Shown here: positions 10,149 through 18,425 of the stretch, piece after piece
Numbering within the stretch: the stretch's first letter is position 1
Layout: the number at the start of each line of letters is the position of its first letter
Assembly (NCBI RefSeq): GCF_021228125.1
Contig: NZ_JAJQQS010000004.1
Span: 62,001-126,000 of the forward strand
From: Streptomyces albireticuli
GTDB taxonomy: Bacteria > Actinomycetota > Actinomycetes > Streptomycetales > Streptomycetaceae
Length of the DNA: 64,000 nt
Direction of reading: 5' to 3'
Translations under genes and position numbers: made by a program
The notes under the pieces: model-generated
Told to the model about the DNA's origin: nothing
What the model saw: only the letters and a program-made list of their open reading frames with translations
The model's database searches: none

Positions 10149-10811
10149 GTGAGCGGATCGGACAGAGCACCGGACAGAGAAACGGGCGGCGGATCGGGCA
10201 GCGGGTCCGGCGGGGGCCTTCCGGAAGGCCGGACCGCCTGGCGGAAGTCGGCCCTGGTCGCCGCCCCCGCCGTGCTCGCGGTGGGCGCGATGGCGGTGGT
10301 GATGGCCCAGGGCGCGCTGGCCGCCTCCTTCGCGGTGTCGGGCACCAACTTCCAGGTCTCCTCCGGAAAGCTGACGAGCAAGGGCCTGTCCTCTTACGTG
10401 CACACGGACCGTTCCGTGGACGGCAAGGGGCACCCGGTCGCGCTGCTGGGGATCGGGGACGCGACGCTCAGCGACATCTGCCAGGCGGCGAGCGTACGGA
10501 CGCCGCTGGGGAACGTCACGTTCAAGCTCACGGCCGGCGGCGCCGCGGGCGACGTCACCGCCAGCAATCTGATCATCGACGGCGAGGACCTGGTCGGTGA
10601 CGCGCGCTTCGGCACGGCGCAGATCGGACGGGACGCGTCCACGCTCGACCAGGTGCCGGGGGTGAAGGGCGAGCCGGGCGCGTTCGGGCTCCAGGCCGGG
10701 GACATCACGGTCGCCGGGGTGCGCTCGCACGCCTGGTCGGCGACCGGAGGGAACTTCCGGCTCCGGGGGCTGCGGCTGGGTGTGAGCCTGGACGGCGAGA
10801 AGTGCTTCTGA
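10149..10811 (+). CDS. DUF6230 family protein
   Basis: A 220-residue membrane-anchored or exported protein. A Gly/Ser-rich N-terminus precedes one hydrophobic segment (ALVAAPAVLAVGAMAVVMAQGALA). A beta-rich domain follows (SFAVSGTNFQVSSGKLTSKG ... GLRLGVSLDGEKCF), typical of the Streptomyces DUF6230 family. GTG 10149 is chosen because GGGAGG lies 5 nt upstream; an ATG at 10107 lacks a properly spaced site. It overlaps the DUF6114 gene, its usual genomic partner. The biochemical role of the family is unknown. Control by the divergent TetR protein is likely. Confidence 0.8.
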   Translation: MSGSDRAPDRETGGGSGSGSGGGLPEGRTAWRKSALVAAPAVLAVGAMAVVMAQGALAASFAVSGTNFQVSSGKLTSKGLSSYVHTDRSVDGKGHPVALLGIGDATLSDICQAASVRTPLGNVTFKLTAGGAAGDVTASNLIIDGEDLVGDARFGTAQIGRDASTLDQVPGVKGEPGAFGLQAGDITVAGVRSHAWSATGGNFRLRGLRLGVSLDGEKCF

Positions 10812-11776
10812 CCCGCCGGGCGCTCCCCGGCGTCCGGGTCCCGGCGTGGCCGGACGCGCGGCGGACGTTCCGGAGCTGGCGGCGCACCCGGCCCTTCTGG
10901 GCCGGGCTGCTGCTCGTGCTCGGCGGCGCGGAGCTGCTCGCCGTCCCCCTGTCGCCCGTGACCGTGCTGGTCAGCCTGGGGCTCGGCGGCCTGGCGGCGA
11001 TCGGGATCGGGCTGGCGCTGATCGTCGCCGGACTGTTCCTCTGGTACGCGCCCGCCGCCCGGCGGTACGTGAGCCTCAACGCCCTGATCCTGTCCGTGCT
11101 GTCCTTCGCGGCGACGAACCTCGGCGGGTTCCTCGTCGGGATGGCGCTGGGCATCGCGGGCAGCGCGATGGGGTTCGGCTGGACGCCCGCGGCGCGCCCT
11201 CCGGACGAGCCGCCCGTGGAGGGCCCCGGCGCGCCGGGCCGCGCGCCCGGCGGCGGCCCGAAGGCGCTCGCCGCCGTCCTGCCCGTCGTCCTGCTGGCCG
11301 CGGTCGGCACGCCGGCCGCGCACCGCGCGGAGGCCGCGCCGCGGGGCGGCGACGACGTCCGGGCGGCGGCCGCCCCACCGACCGTCCGTACGACGCTGTT
11401 CGCCCCGCACGGCTTCGCGTTCGCCGGGGTCACCCGAGTGCCCACGGCGGCCGGGCCGCTGAAGGTCATGGTCCTCACCATGCGGGCGGCGTCCTTGGCC
11501 GACTACCGGCTGACGACGCGCGACGGCGGCGGGGCCGAACTGGCGCTCGGCGCCGACACGCTGGAGCTGAGCGGGCGGGTCACGCTCTACCTCACCCGGT
11601 TCAGCGGCTGTCTGGAAGGGCTGCTCTGCGTGACCTTCTCCCCCGACGGGCTGCCGGTGCCGCCGGTCGTGCCGCCCTTCGTCTTCATGACGGACGTCAC
11701 CGCCGAACAGGCCCTGGTCACCTCGGACCTCATCGTCGCCGACCGGCTGACACTGAACGCCCGGGGAGGTTCCTGA
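10802..11776 (+). CDS. DUF6114 family membrane protein
   Basis: A 324-residue protein. The N-terminal part has a basic/aromatic motif (FRSWRRTRPFWAGLLLVLGG) and about four membrane segments, ending near MALGIAGSAMGFGW. A Pro/Gly-rich linker and another hydrophobic stretch follow, then a soluble C-terminal domain with a Cys pair (SGCLEGLLC). The GTG start lies inside the last codons of the DUF6230 gene, so translation is probably coupled. DUF6230-DUF6114 pairs are common in Streptomyces and are thought to form an envelope unit, but no function is established. Confidence 0.82.
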   Translation: MLLTRRALPGVRVPAWPDARRTFRSWRRTRPFWAGLLLVLGGAELLAVPLSPVTVLVSLGLGGLAAIGIGLALIVAGLFLWYAPAARRYVSLNALILSVLSFAATNLGGFLVGMALGIAGSAMGFGWTPAARPPDEPPVEGPGAPGRAPGGGPKALAAVLPVVLLAAVGTPAAHRAEAAPRGGDDVRAAAAPPTVRTTLFAPHGFAFAGVTRVPTAAGPLKVMVLTMRAASLADYRLTTRDGGGAELALGADTLELSGRVTLYLTRFSGCLEGLLCVTFSPDGLPVPPVVPPFVFMTDVTAEQALVTSDLIVADRLTLNARGGS

Positions 11777-11877
11777 GGCACTTCCTGAGGCACCCGGGAC
11801 CCCCGGGACGCCCGGGAACGGCCGCACTACGCTGGGCCGGGCCGAAAGCCCGTACCAGCGACAGGGAGCCACCGCAC

Positions 11878-12987
11878 ATGACCGTCCCGCTCGATCTGGC
11901 CTTCTTCCTCCGCTTCCTCGACCGCGCCACGCGCGTGATCGTCGCGGAGGCGGCCCGGCTGACCGACCTCGACGCCGCCATCGGGGACGCCGACCACGGC
12001 GCCAACCTCAAGCGCGGCTTCACCTCGGCCGAGTCCGTGACCGCCGCCGCCGCGGACGGCGGGACCACCCCCGGCGCCCTGCTGACGGCCGTCGGCGCGC
12101 ACCTCACCAACACCGTCGGCGGCGCGTCCGGGCCCCTCTACGGCACGGTGCTGCGACGCATGGGCAAGATCCTGGGCGACGACCCCGTGGTCGCGCCGGA
12201 GACGCTGGGCCGGGCGCTGGCCGCGGCGGTGGCGAGCGTACGGCGGCTCGGGGACTCCGCGCCCGGGGACAAGACGATGGTCGACGCCCTCCAGCCCGCC
12301 TCCGACGCGTACGCCGCCGCCCTGGAGCGGGGTGAGGTGACGGAGGCCCTGGACGCGGCGGCGCGGGCCGCCCGGGAGGGCGCGGCGGCGACGGTGCCGA
12401 TGCGGGCGCGGCGCGGCCGGGCCAGCTATCTCGGCGAGCGCAGCGTCGGCCACCAGGACCCCGGCGCCACCTCCTCCGCGCTGCTGGTCACGGCGCTGTA
12501 CGAGGCCACGGACCCGGAGTTGTGCGCGGTGGGGCCGGTGGCGGAGGCGGCCGGGCCGGAGGCCGTGACCGAGACGGAGCCGCCCGCCGGGCGGGTGGGC
12601 GTGGTCCTCGTCTCGCACAGCCGTGAGGTGGCCGCCGCCACGGCCGCGCTCGCCCGCGCGCTGGTCGGTACGGGCGACCCGGCACCGGCCGCGGCGGCGG
12701 GCGGGCTGCCGGACGGCGGCGTGGGCACCAGTGCCGAACTGGTGCGCAGGGCGGTCGCGGAGGCGGACCAGGGGAAAGGCGTGGTGGTGCTGTGCGACAT
12801 GGGAAGCGCGGTACTGACCGTCAAGGCGCTGCTCACCGAGGGCACCCTCGGTGCCGCCGATGTGCGCATCGCTGACGCCCCGTTCGTCGAGGGAGCGGTG
12901 ACCGCGCTGGTCACAGCGTCGGCGGGGGGCGACATGGCGGCGGTGCTCGCGGCGACGGACGACGCCCGGACGTACCGGAAGCTCTGA
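11878..12987 (+). CDS. dhaL: DhaL-DhaM fusion (dihydroxyacetone kinase ADP-binding and phosphocarrier domains)
   Basis: A 369-residue fusion. Residues 1-210 are DhaL: IGDADHGANLKRGF holds the metal/ADP-coordinating Asp37 and Asp39, and VGGASGPLYGT and PGDKTMVDAL are further DhaL motifs. Residues about 238-369 are DhaM, the EIIA-mannose-like phosphocarrier, with VLVSHSRE containing the phosphorylatable His247 and VVLCDMGSAVLT. In the PTS-dependent pathway DhaM passes phosphate from HPr to ADP on DhaL, which serves dihydroxyacetone bound to DhaK. The ATG follows AGGGAG. Odd points are the fusion itself and the absence of dhaK next to it. Confidence 0.88.
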   Translation: MTVPLDLAFFLRFLDRATRVIVAEAARLTDLDAAIGDADHGANLKRGFTSAESVTAAAADGGTTPGALLTAVGAHLTNTVGGASGPLYGTVLRRMGKILGDDPVVAPETLGRALAAAVASVRRLGDSAPGDKTMVDALQPASDAYAAALERGEVTEALDAAARAAREGAAATVPMRARRGRASYLGERSVGHQDPGATSSALLVTALYEATDPELCAVGPVAEAAGPEAVTETEPPAGRVGVVLVSHSREVAAATAALARALVGTGDPAPAAAAGGLPDGGVGTSAELVRRAVAEADQGKGVVVLCDMGSAVLTVKALLTEGTLGAADVRIADAPFVEGAVTALVTASAGGDMAAVLAATDDARTYRKL

Positions 12988-13100
12988 GACACACCGGGCC
13001 TGCAAGATCGCGGGGTTGGACGGGGCGGATCTGTCATGGAAGTCTGTGATCGGCGAAATGCCCTATGCAGCCCCATTTCCGGCGTGGAGGTCCCGCCACG

Positions 13101-14258
13101 GTGTCGTCGCGCAGACTGCCCTTCGCGCTCGTCCTTGCCTATCTCACGGTCGTGGTGATCATCGATCTGATCACACCGGCCAACCTCCGGCTGAACGTCT
13201 TCGCGGCGCTCGCGCCGCTGACGGCCGCCATGGTGTGCACCTTCCGGCAGACGGTGTTCATCGGCGTCCTCGACTTCTGCCTGATGGTCGCCCACCACGG
13301 CATCCTCGCCGACGCGGTGCCCCTGAACCGCGTCAGCTCGTTCGTGGGCAACGCCCTGATGGTGACCGCGAGCATCGCGGTGGCGCGGCTGCGGCGGGAC
13401 GCGGAGGCCCTGCTGGAACGGGTGCGGGCGACCGGCGAGGCGGCGCAGCGGGCGCTGCTGCGGCCGCTGCCGCTGCGTACGGGCGGGGTGGTCGTCGACG
13501 GCTTCTACGTCTCCTCGCAGCGGGAGGCGCTGATCGGCGGCGACATCTACGAGGTGGTGGACACCCCGTACGGGACCCGCGTGCTGATCGGTGACGTACG
13601 GGGCAAGGGGCTCGGCACGCTGGGGGCGGGTGCCGCGGTGCTGACGGCGTTCCGGGAGGCGGCCTACCACCGGCGGGACCTGGAGAGCGGGGTGGAGGCG
13701 ATGGAGCAGGGGCTCCACCGCTACCACCGGTCGAGGGCCTACCAGAGCAGCGCGCACCCGGACGGCGTCCCGGGCTCCTCCCCGGAAAGCCTGGTGATGC
13801 GCGCCTCGGAGGAGTTCGTGACGGCGCTGGTCTTCGGCACCGAGGAAGGGGGGCCGGGCGCGCCCGGCGACGACGGCAAGGTGCCGGTGGTCTTCGTGGA
13901 CTGCGGGCACCTGGCGCCGTTCCTGATCGGTCCGGACGGCGACGTGCGGGAGCTGGAGGCGGCCGACCCCGGGCTGCCGCTGGGCCTCGGGGACCTGGCG
14001 CCGGCGCGGCGGACCGGGCGGCGGCTGACGCTGCCGGCCGAGTGCCGGGTGCTGGCCTGCACGGACGGGGTGACCGAGGCGCGGGCCCCGGACGGCGGGT
14101 TCTATCCGCTGGCCGAGCGGCTGGGCGCCTGGGCCGGCCTGTCGACGCCGGAGCTGCTGGAACGGCTGCGCGCCGATCTCGACGCGCACACCGGCGGGCG
14201 GCTGCAGGACGACGCGGCGGTGCTGGTGATGGAACGGGCGGTGGTCGGCGCCGGCTGA
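13101..14258 (+). CDS. Membrane-anchored SpoIIE-type PP2C phosphatase
   Basis: 385 residues. The N-terminus has about three to four membrane segments (FALVLAYLTVVVIIDLITP, then FAALAPLTAAMVCTF and VFIGVLDFCLMVA). A coiled-coil linker follows (LRRDAEALLERVRATGEAAQ) and then a PPM/SpoIIE Ser/Thr phosphatase domain. LIGGDIYEVVDT and VLIGDVRGKGLGTL carry the metal-binding Asp residues; LACTDGVTEAR and LQDDAAVLVM are the last conserved motifs. Such proteins dephosphorylate anti-anti-sigma factors in partner-switching pathways; the partner is not in this window. GTG 13101 has GGAGG 10 nt upstream. Confidence 0.9.
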   Translation: MSSRRLPFALVLAYLTVVVIIDLITPANLRLNVFAALAPLTAAMVCTFRQTVFIGVLDFCLMVAHHGILADAVPLNRVSSFVGNALMVTASIAVARLRRDAEALLERVRATGEAAQRALLRPLPLRTGGVVVDGFYVSSQREALIGGDIYEVVDTPYGTRVLIGDVRGKGLGTLGAGAAVLTAFREAAYHRRDLESGVEAMEQGLHRYHRSRAYQSSAHPDGVPGSSPESLVMRASEEFVTALVFGTEEGGPGAPGDDGKVPVVFVDCGHLAPFLIGPDGDVRELEAADPGLPLGLGDLAPARRTGRRLTLPAECRVLACTDGVTEARAPDGGFYPLAERLGAWAGLSTPELLERLRADLDAHTGGRLQDDAAVLVMERAVVGAG

Positions 14259-14273
14259 AGGGCCGGGGCCGGC

Positions 14274-14435
14274 GGGAGAACGGTCCGGACCGGAGGGTGA
14301 ACGGCCGGGACAGGCCGGAAGAACGGTCCGGACCGGAGGTGGACGACCGGGCCGGTGGAAGAACGGCCCCGATCGGCAGGTAGCCGGTCCGGACCGCCGG
14401 ATGAACGGCCCGGATCCGCGGGGGAACGGCCCCGG
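14274..14435. repeat. Degenerate tandem repeat, about 21-bp unit, between convergent genes
   Basis: About eight imperfect units starting GAACGGYCC, many containing the palindrome CGGTCCGGACCG, fill the space between the PP2C and PIG-L stop codons. The palindromic units could fold as serial hairpins and act as a terminator for both genes. Confidence 0.65.
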
Positions 14436-15176
14436 TCAGCGGGTGAACAGCTCGAACGCGACGCCCCGCCGGCCGCCGAAGCGCTCCGACACGGCGCTCA
14501 TGGCCCCCTCCAGGAAACGCCGGCAGTAGCCTTCCGGCTCCTCCTTCGTCAGCGCCTCGATATAGGTGCGGTGACAGAGCAGGGACGCGACGGCCCGCTC
14601 CAGGCCCGCGCCCGCGTCGACCGCGTGGGTGGGGTTCGGGGAGCCCGCGACCGCCACGTACCGCACCCCGTCCCAGGGCACGAGGCCGTCCTCGACCAGC
14701 TCGGGGAAGATCCAGCGGTTGCCGGCGTCGCCGACCGCGTCGAGGGTGGCTCGGCCGACGTTGCGGTGGTCGGGGGTGTTCCAGAAGACGCTGTCGCCCC
14801 AGGACCAGGTGTCGTGGTGGTTGAGGGTCAGCACCAGTTCGGGGCGGTGGCGGCGGATCGCGGCCGCGAAGTCGCGGCGCAGGGCGGTCCCGTACTCGAT
14901 GACGCCGTCGGGGTGGCCGAGGAACTCCACGGTGCGGACGCCGACGGCGGCGGCGCCGGCCCGCTGCTCCCGCTCGCGCAGCGGGCCGGCCTCGGCGGGC
15001 GTGAGGGTGTCGATGCCCGCCTCGCCGAGGCTGGCCAGCAGATACACGCACTCGCGGCCGTCGTCGAGCCAGGTCGCCACGGCCGCGGAGGCACCGTACT
15101 CGAGGTCGTCGGGGTGGGCGACGATCGCGAGGGCGCGCCGCCAGTCGGTGGGCATCTCCCGGAGCTGGTCCGCCAT
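14436..15176 (-). CDS. PIG-L family deacetylase
   Basis: A 246-residue LmbE/PIG-L metal-dependent deacetylase. The zinc site motif AHPDDLEYG is at residues 20-28 (His21, Asp23, Asp24), and LTLNHHDTWSWGD and NTPDHRNVGRATLDAV supply the later His. Family members remove N-acetyl groups from GlcNAc conjugates (mycothiol pathway MshB/Mca, antibiotics). This one is shorter than MshB and its substrate is unknown. ATG 15176 follows AAGGAG with a 6-nt gap. It is divergent from the ABC importer operon. Confidence 0.88.
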   Translation of the reverse strand: MADQLREMPTDWRRALAIVAHPDDLEYGASAAVATWLDDGRECVYLLASLGEAGIDTLTPAEAGPLREREQRAGAAAVGVRTVEFLGHPDGVIEYGTALRRDFAAAIRRHRPELVLTLNHHDTWSWGDSVFWNTPDHRNVGRATLDAVGDAGNRWIFPELVEDGLVPWDGVRYVAVAGSPNPTHAVDAGAGLERAVASLLCHRTYIEALTKEEPEGYCRRFLEGAMSAVSERFGGRRGVAFELFTR

Positions 15177-15319
15177 GCCGGTCTCCTTCGTCCGTCGCGC
15201 GGCCCGGGCCACGGCCCGGTCCACGGCAGGGTGTCTCGGTGGGGCGTCCGGGGCAGCGTACGCCGGGGTTCTTCGCGACACGCGGGAACCCGGCGGCGAC
15301 GCGGTCCGACTACCTGATC

Positions 15320-15341
15320 CGGACCCGCACGGGCGGGTCCG
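15320..15341 (+). promoter_or_regulatory. Leader hairpin upstream of the ABC importer operon
   Basis: A perfect 9-bp stem CGGACCCGC/GCGGGTCCG with loop ACGG, ending about 30 nt before the lipoprotein ATG. Position suggests a translational or mRNA-stability element; no known riboswitch consensus is visible. Confidence 0.35.
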
Positions 15342-15371
15342 CGCTGATCCCGATTTTCTGGAGAGTTCCTG

Positions 15372-16433
15372 ATGCGCCCTCGTGCGTGGTGCGGTGTGCT
15401 GGCGGCTGTGGCCCTGTCGACGACGGCCTGTGGCGCCGGTGGCGGCAAGGCGGAGACGACCGACGACGGCGCGGGGGCCGCGCGGGCCGGCTTCCCGGTG
15501 AGCGTCGCCGACTGCATGGGGGCGAAGACCACTTTCGACGCGCCGCCGAAGAAGATCGTCACCAGTAACGCCGCCGCCCTGGAGCTGCTGATGTGGCTGG
15601 GCGCGGGCGACAAGGTCATCGGCACGGGTTTCCCGCCCGGCAAGGGCACCCTGCCGCAGGACATGTCGGACCGGGCGGCGAAGGTGCCGGTGCTCGGCAA
15701 GATGGTCATCCCCAAGGAGAAGCTGCTCGGCTCGGGCGCCGACCTCTACATCGACTCGTTCTCGTCGATGAAGAACATGGGCAAGGCGGGCGACGCCCCG
15801 ACGGCCAAGGAGTTCGAGACCGCCGGGATCAAGCACGTCTACCTGAAGTCGACGGCGTGCGCCGCGATGGGCAAGTCCGCGCGGACCGACCTGTCGGGCG
15901 TCGAGGCGGACATCGAGGAGCTCGGCAAGGTGACCGGGACCTCCGCCCGCGCGCGGGAGCTGGTCCAGGAGATGCGGAAGAAGACGGGCGCGGTGCGCGA
16001 CGCCCTCAAGGACGTCCCCGAGGACAAGCGGCCCTCCTACTTCCTCTTCGACTACGACGCGAGCACCAAGCAGCCGATGGCCGTGTGCAACCGGCAGGTC
16101 GCCAACGGGATCCTCACCCAGGCCGGCGCGCGGAACGTCTTCGCGGACTGCGACGGCGACTTCAAGCCCGTCGGCTGGGAGGACGTCGTCGCCAAGAACC
16201 CGGACTGGATCCAGCTGGCCGTCCGCGGCCGGGGCAGCGAGGAGGCCGACCGCAAGGCGTTCGACGACGCCGCGGAGTTCCTGAGGAACTTCCCGGCGAC
16301 CAAGGACCTCAAGGCCGTCCAGGAGGGCCGCTTCCTGCGCATCACGTCGCAGCGGACCACGATCGGCGGGGTGCGCAGCGCCGACACGGTGCGGGAGATC
16401 GCGCACACGCTGTACCCGGACCGGGTCAAGTAG
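15372..16433 (+). CDS. ABC transporter substrate-binding lipoprotein (Fe-siderophore/cobalamin type)
   Basis: A 353-residue periplasmic-binding-type lipoprotein (PF01497). The signal ends in a lipobox, ALSTTAC, with lipidated Cys20. KKIVTSNAAALELLMWLGAG is the first helix-loop of the FecB/BtuF fold; a long central helix and GWEDVVAKNPDWIQL mark the second lobe. Ligands of the family are ferric siderophores, heme, cobalamin and related metal chelates; the exact one cannot be read. Unusual are the extra Cys residues (VADCMGAKT, TACAAM, AVCNRQ, FADCDG), which could form disulfides. First gene of a three-gene importer operon; the permease ATG follows its stop directly. Confidence 0.9.
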   Translation: MRPRAWCGVLAAVALSTTACGAGGGKAETTDDGAGAARAGFPVSVADCMGAKTTFDAPPKKIVTSNAAALELLMWLGAGDKVIGTGFPPGKGTLPQDMSDRAAKVPVLGKMVIPKEKLLGSGADLYIDSFSSMKNMGKAGDAPTAKEFETAGIKHVYLKSTACAAMGKSARTDLSGVEADIEELGKVTGTSARARELVQEMRKKTGAVRDALKDVPEDKRPSYFLFDYDASTKQPMAVCNRQVANGILTQAGARNVFADCDGDFKPVGWEDVVAKNPDWIQLAVRGRGSEEADRKAFDDAAEFLRNFPATKDLKAVQEGRFLRITSQRTTIGGVRSADTVREIAHTLYPDRVK

Positions 16434-17498
16434 ATGACGGCGCTCACTGCGGCCGCCGAGGGGCGGGAGCGGGAGCCTGGCGTACGGGCGGGCTGGGCCG
16501 GCGCCGTGCTCGGCGTGGCCCTGGTGGCCGCGCTGGTCGCCTCGGTGTGCCTGGGCTCGTCGGACGTACCGCTGGGCGACGTGTGGTCGGCGGTGGCCCG
16601 GGGCGTGTCCGGGCAGGACCCGGTGCCGGGCACCCAGGACCTGATCGTCTGGCAGCTGCGGGTGCCGCGGGCGCTGCTGGCGGCCGTGGTGGGCGCGGGC
16701 CTGGGCCTGGTCGGCACGGCCGTCCAGGCCCTCGTCCGCAATCCGCTGGCCGACCCGTACCTGCTGGGCATCTCCAGCGGGGCGTCGCTCGGCGCGGTCG
16801 CGGCGATCGTGCTGGGGGCGGGGGCCGGCGGCGCGCTGGGGCTGGGCCTGTCCTCGGCGGCGTTCGCCGGGGCGCTGGCCTCGTTCGCGCTGGTGTGGGC
16901 GATGGCGCGGCGCGGCGGTGGGTTCTCGCCGCTGCGGCTGGTGCTGTCGGGGGTGGGCATCGGGCAGTTCCTGTCCGGGTTCACCCACTATCTGGTGCTC
17001 CAGGCCGGGGACGACCAGCAGACGCACGGGGTGCTGTTCTGGCTGATGGGCTCGCTGGGCGGGGCCCAGTGGGCGACGCTGACGCTGCCCGTGGTGGCGG
17101 TGGCGCTCGGTCTGGTGGCGCTGCTGGCCCGGGCCCGCGCCCTCGACGCGCTGCTGATGGGCGACGAGACGGCGGCCGGGCTGGGCATCGACGTGGTGCG
17201 CCTGCGGCGTGAGCTGTTCGTCGTGACGAGCGTGCTCACCGGTGTCCTGGTGTCGGTGTCGGGGGCGATCGGTTTCGTGGGGCTGATGGTGCCGCACGTC
17301 TGCCGGATGGTGGTGGGCGGTGACCACCGCCGGCTGCTGCCGGTGGCCGCCCTGTTCGGCGCCGTCCTGCTCGTCGTCGTCGACCTCGTGGCCCGTACGG
17401 CCCTGCCGGACCAGGAACTCCCGGTCGGCGTGGTCACCGCGCTGATCGGCGCGCCGACCCTGCTGTACCTGCTGGACCGCCGCCTGGAGAGGGGATAG
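16434..17498 (+). CDS. FecCD-family ABC transporter permease
   Basis: A 354-residue membrane protein with about ten helices and the FecCD/BtuC signatures: WQLRVPRALLAAVVGAGLGL near the N-terminus, NPLADPYLLGISSGASLGAV, and FVGLMVPHVCRMVVGGDHR, the cytoplasmic coupling region. It forms a homodimer that imports metal chelates with the lipoprotein upstream and the ATPase downstream. Its ATG abuts the previous TAG and the ATPase begins 4 nt after its stop, so all three are one operon. Confidence 0.93.
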   Translation: MTALTAAAEGREREPGVRAGWAGAVLGVALVAALVASVCLGSSDVPLGDVWSAVARGVSGQDPVPGTQDLIVWQLRVPRALLAAVVGAGLGLVGTAVQALVRNPLADPYLLGISSGASLGAVAAIVLGAGAGGALGLGLSSAAFAGALASFALVWAMARRGGGFSPLRLVLSGVGIGQFLSGFTHYLVLQAGDDQQTHGVLFWLMGSLGGAQWATLTLPVVAVALGLVALLARARALDALLMGDETAAGLGIDVVRLRRELFVVTSVLTGVLVSVSGAIGFVGLMVPHVCRMVVGGDHRRLLPVAALFGAVLLVVVDLVARTALPDQELPVGVVTALIGAPTLLYLLDRRLERG

Positions 17499-17502
17499 AG
17501 GG

Positions 17503-18330
17503 ATGCGGATCGCCGTCGAGGAGCTCGACGTCACGCTGTCCGGCCGGACGGTGGTGTCCGGCGTCCACCTGGTCGCCGAGGACGGGGAGATCGCCGGGCT
17601 GATCGGGCCGAACGGCAGCGGCAAGTCGACCGTGCTGCGGACCGTCTACCGCTATCTGCGCCCGCACGCGGGGCGGGTGCTGATCGGGGACACCGACATC
17701 CGGTCGCTGACCGCGGCCGAGACGGCCCGGCGGGTGGCGGCGCTGCCGCAGGAGCGCGGCAGCGACTTCGAGCTGTCGGTGCGGGCGGTCGTCGCGATGG
17801 GCCGCACGCCCTACAAGCGGGCGTTCGCGGGCGAGGACCGCGCGGACGTGGACATCGTGGCGACGGCCCTGGCCCGGGTCGGCATGGCCGGCGCGGGTGC
17901 CCGCCGCTTCTCCACCCTGTCGGGCGGCGAGCGGCAGCGGGTGCTGCTGGCGCGGGCCCTGGCCCAGGACCCGAAGGTCCTGGTGCTCGACGAGCCGACG
18001 AACCACCTGGACGTACGGCACCAGGTGGAGCTGCTGGCCCTGCTGCGGGAGCAGCGTCGTACGACCCTGCTCTCGCTGCACGACCTCAACGCGGCGGCGT
18101 CGCTGTGCGACCGGCTGCACGTGCTGCACGAGGGGGCGGTGGTGGCTTCGGGCACGCCGCGGGAGGTGCTGACGCCGGAGCTCCTGGCGGAGGTGTTCGG
18201 GGTGCGGGCGGCGGTGGTGGAGCATCCGCTGACGGGGGATCCGCTGATCGCGTTCGACCACCGGGGGGTGGCGGACGCGGGTGCGGGGTCCGATGCGGCG
18301 GTGGTTCCCCAGGCCCGCCCCTTCCCGTGA
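17503..18330 (+). CDS. ABC transporter ATP-binding protein (FecE/BtuD type)
   Basis: A 275-residue ATPase. Walker A GPNGSGKST is at about 35-43, the signature LSGGERQRVLLARAL and Walker B VLVLDEPTNHLD follow, then the H-loop segment LLSLHDLNAA. The domain order and EVLTPELLAEVFGV tail match the iron-siderophore/B12 importer subfamily. It powers the permease encoded just upstream. The operon ends at a strong hairpin terminator 48 nt downstream. Confidence 0.94.
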   Translation: MRIAVEELDVTLSGRTVVSGVHLVAEDGEIAGLIGPNGSGKSTVLRTVYRYLRPHAGRVLIGDTDIRSLTAAETARRVAALPQERGSDFELSVRAVVAMGRTPYKRAFAGEDRADVDIVATALARVGMAGAGARRFSTLSGGERQRVLLARALAQDPKVLVLDEPTNHLDVRHQVELLALLREQRRTTLLSLHDLNAAASLCDRLHVLHEGAVVASGTPREVLTPELLAEVFGVRAAVVEHPLTGDPLIAFDHRGVADAGAGSDAAVVPQARPFP

Positions 18331-18377
18331 TCGGGGGCCGACGCCCTCGGACCCCCATTTGCGCGCGGTGTCCTCAA

Positions 18378-18418
18378 ACGCCGGACGGGCTGGTTTCCAG
18401 CCCGTCCGGCGTCTTTTT
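18378..18418. terminator. Strong hairpin terminator, copy of a Streptomyces GCCGGACGGGCTG palindrome
   Basis: A 16-bp perfect stem (ACGCCGGACGGGCTGG / CCAGCCCGTCCGGCGT) with a TTT loop, followed by CTTTTTC. It ends the ABC operon and also serves the convergent isonitrile synthase gene. Nearly the same palindrome occurs at 44805-44847, and such elements are widespread in Streptomyces genomes. Confidence 0.9.
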
Positions 18419-18425
18419 CGGGTCC

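Noticed and set aside
15230..15371. Cobalamin riboswitch before the ABC importer
   Set aside because: The B12-box consensus is absent; only simple hairpins are visible.
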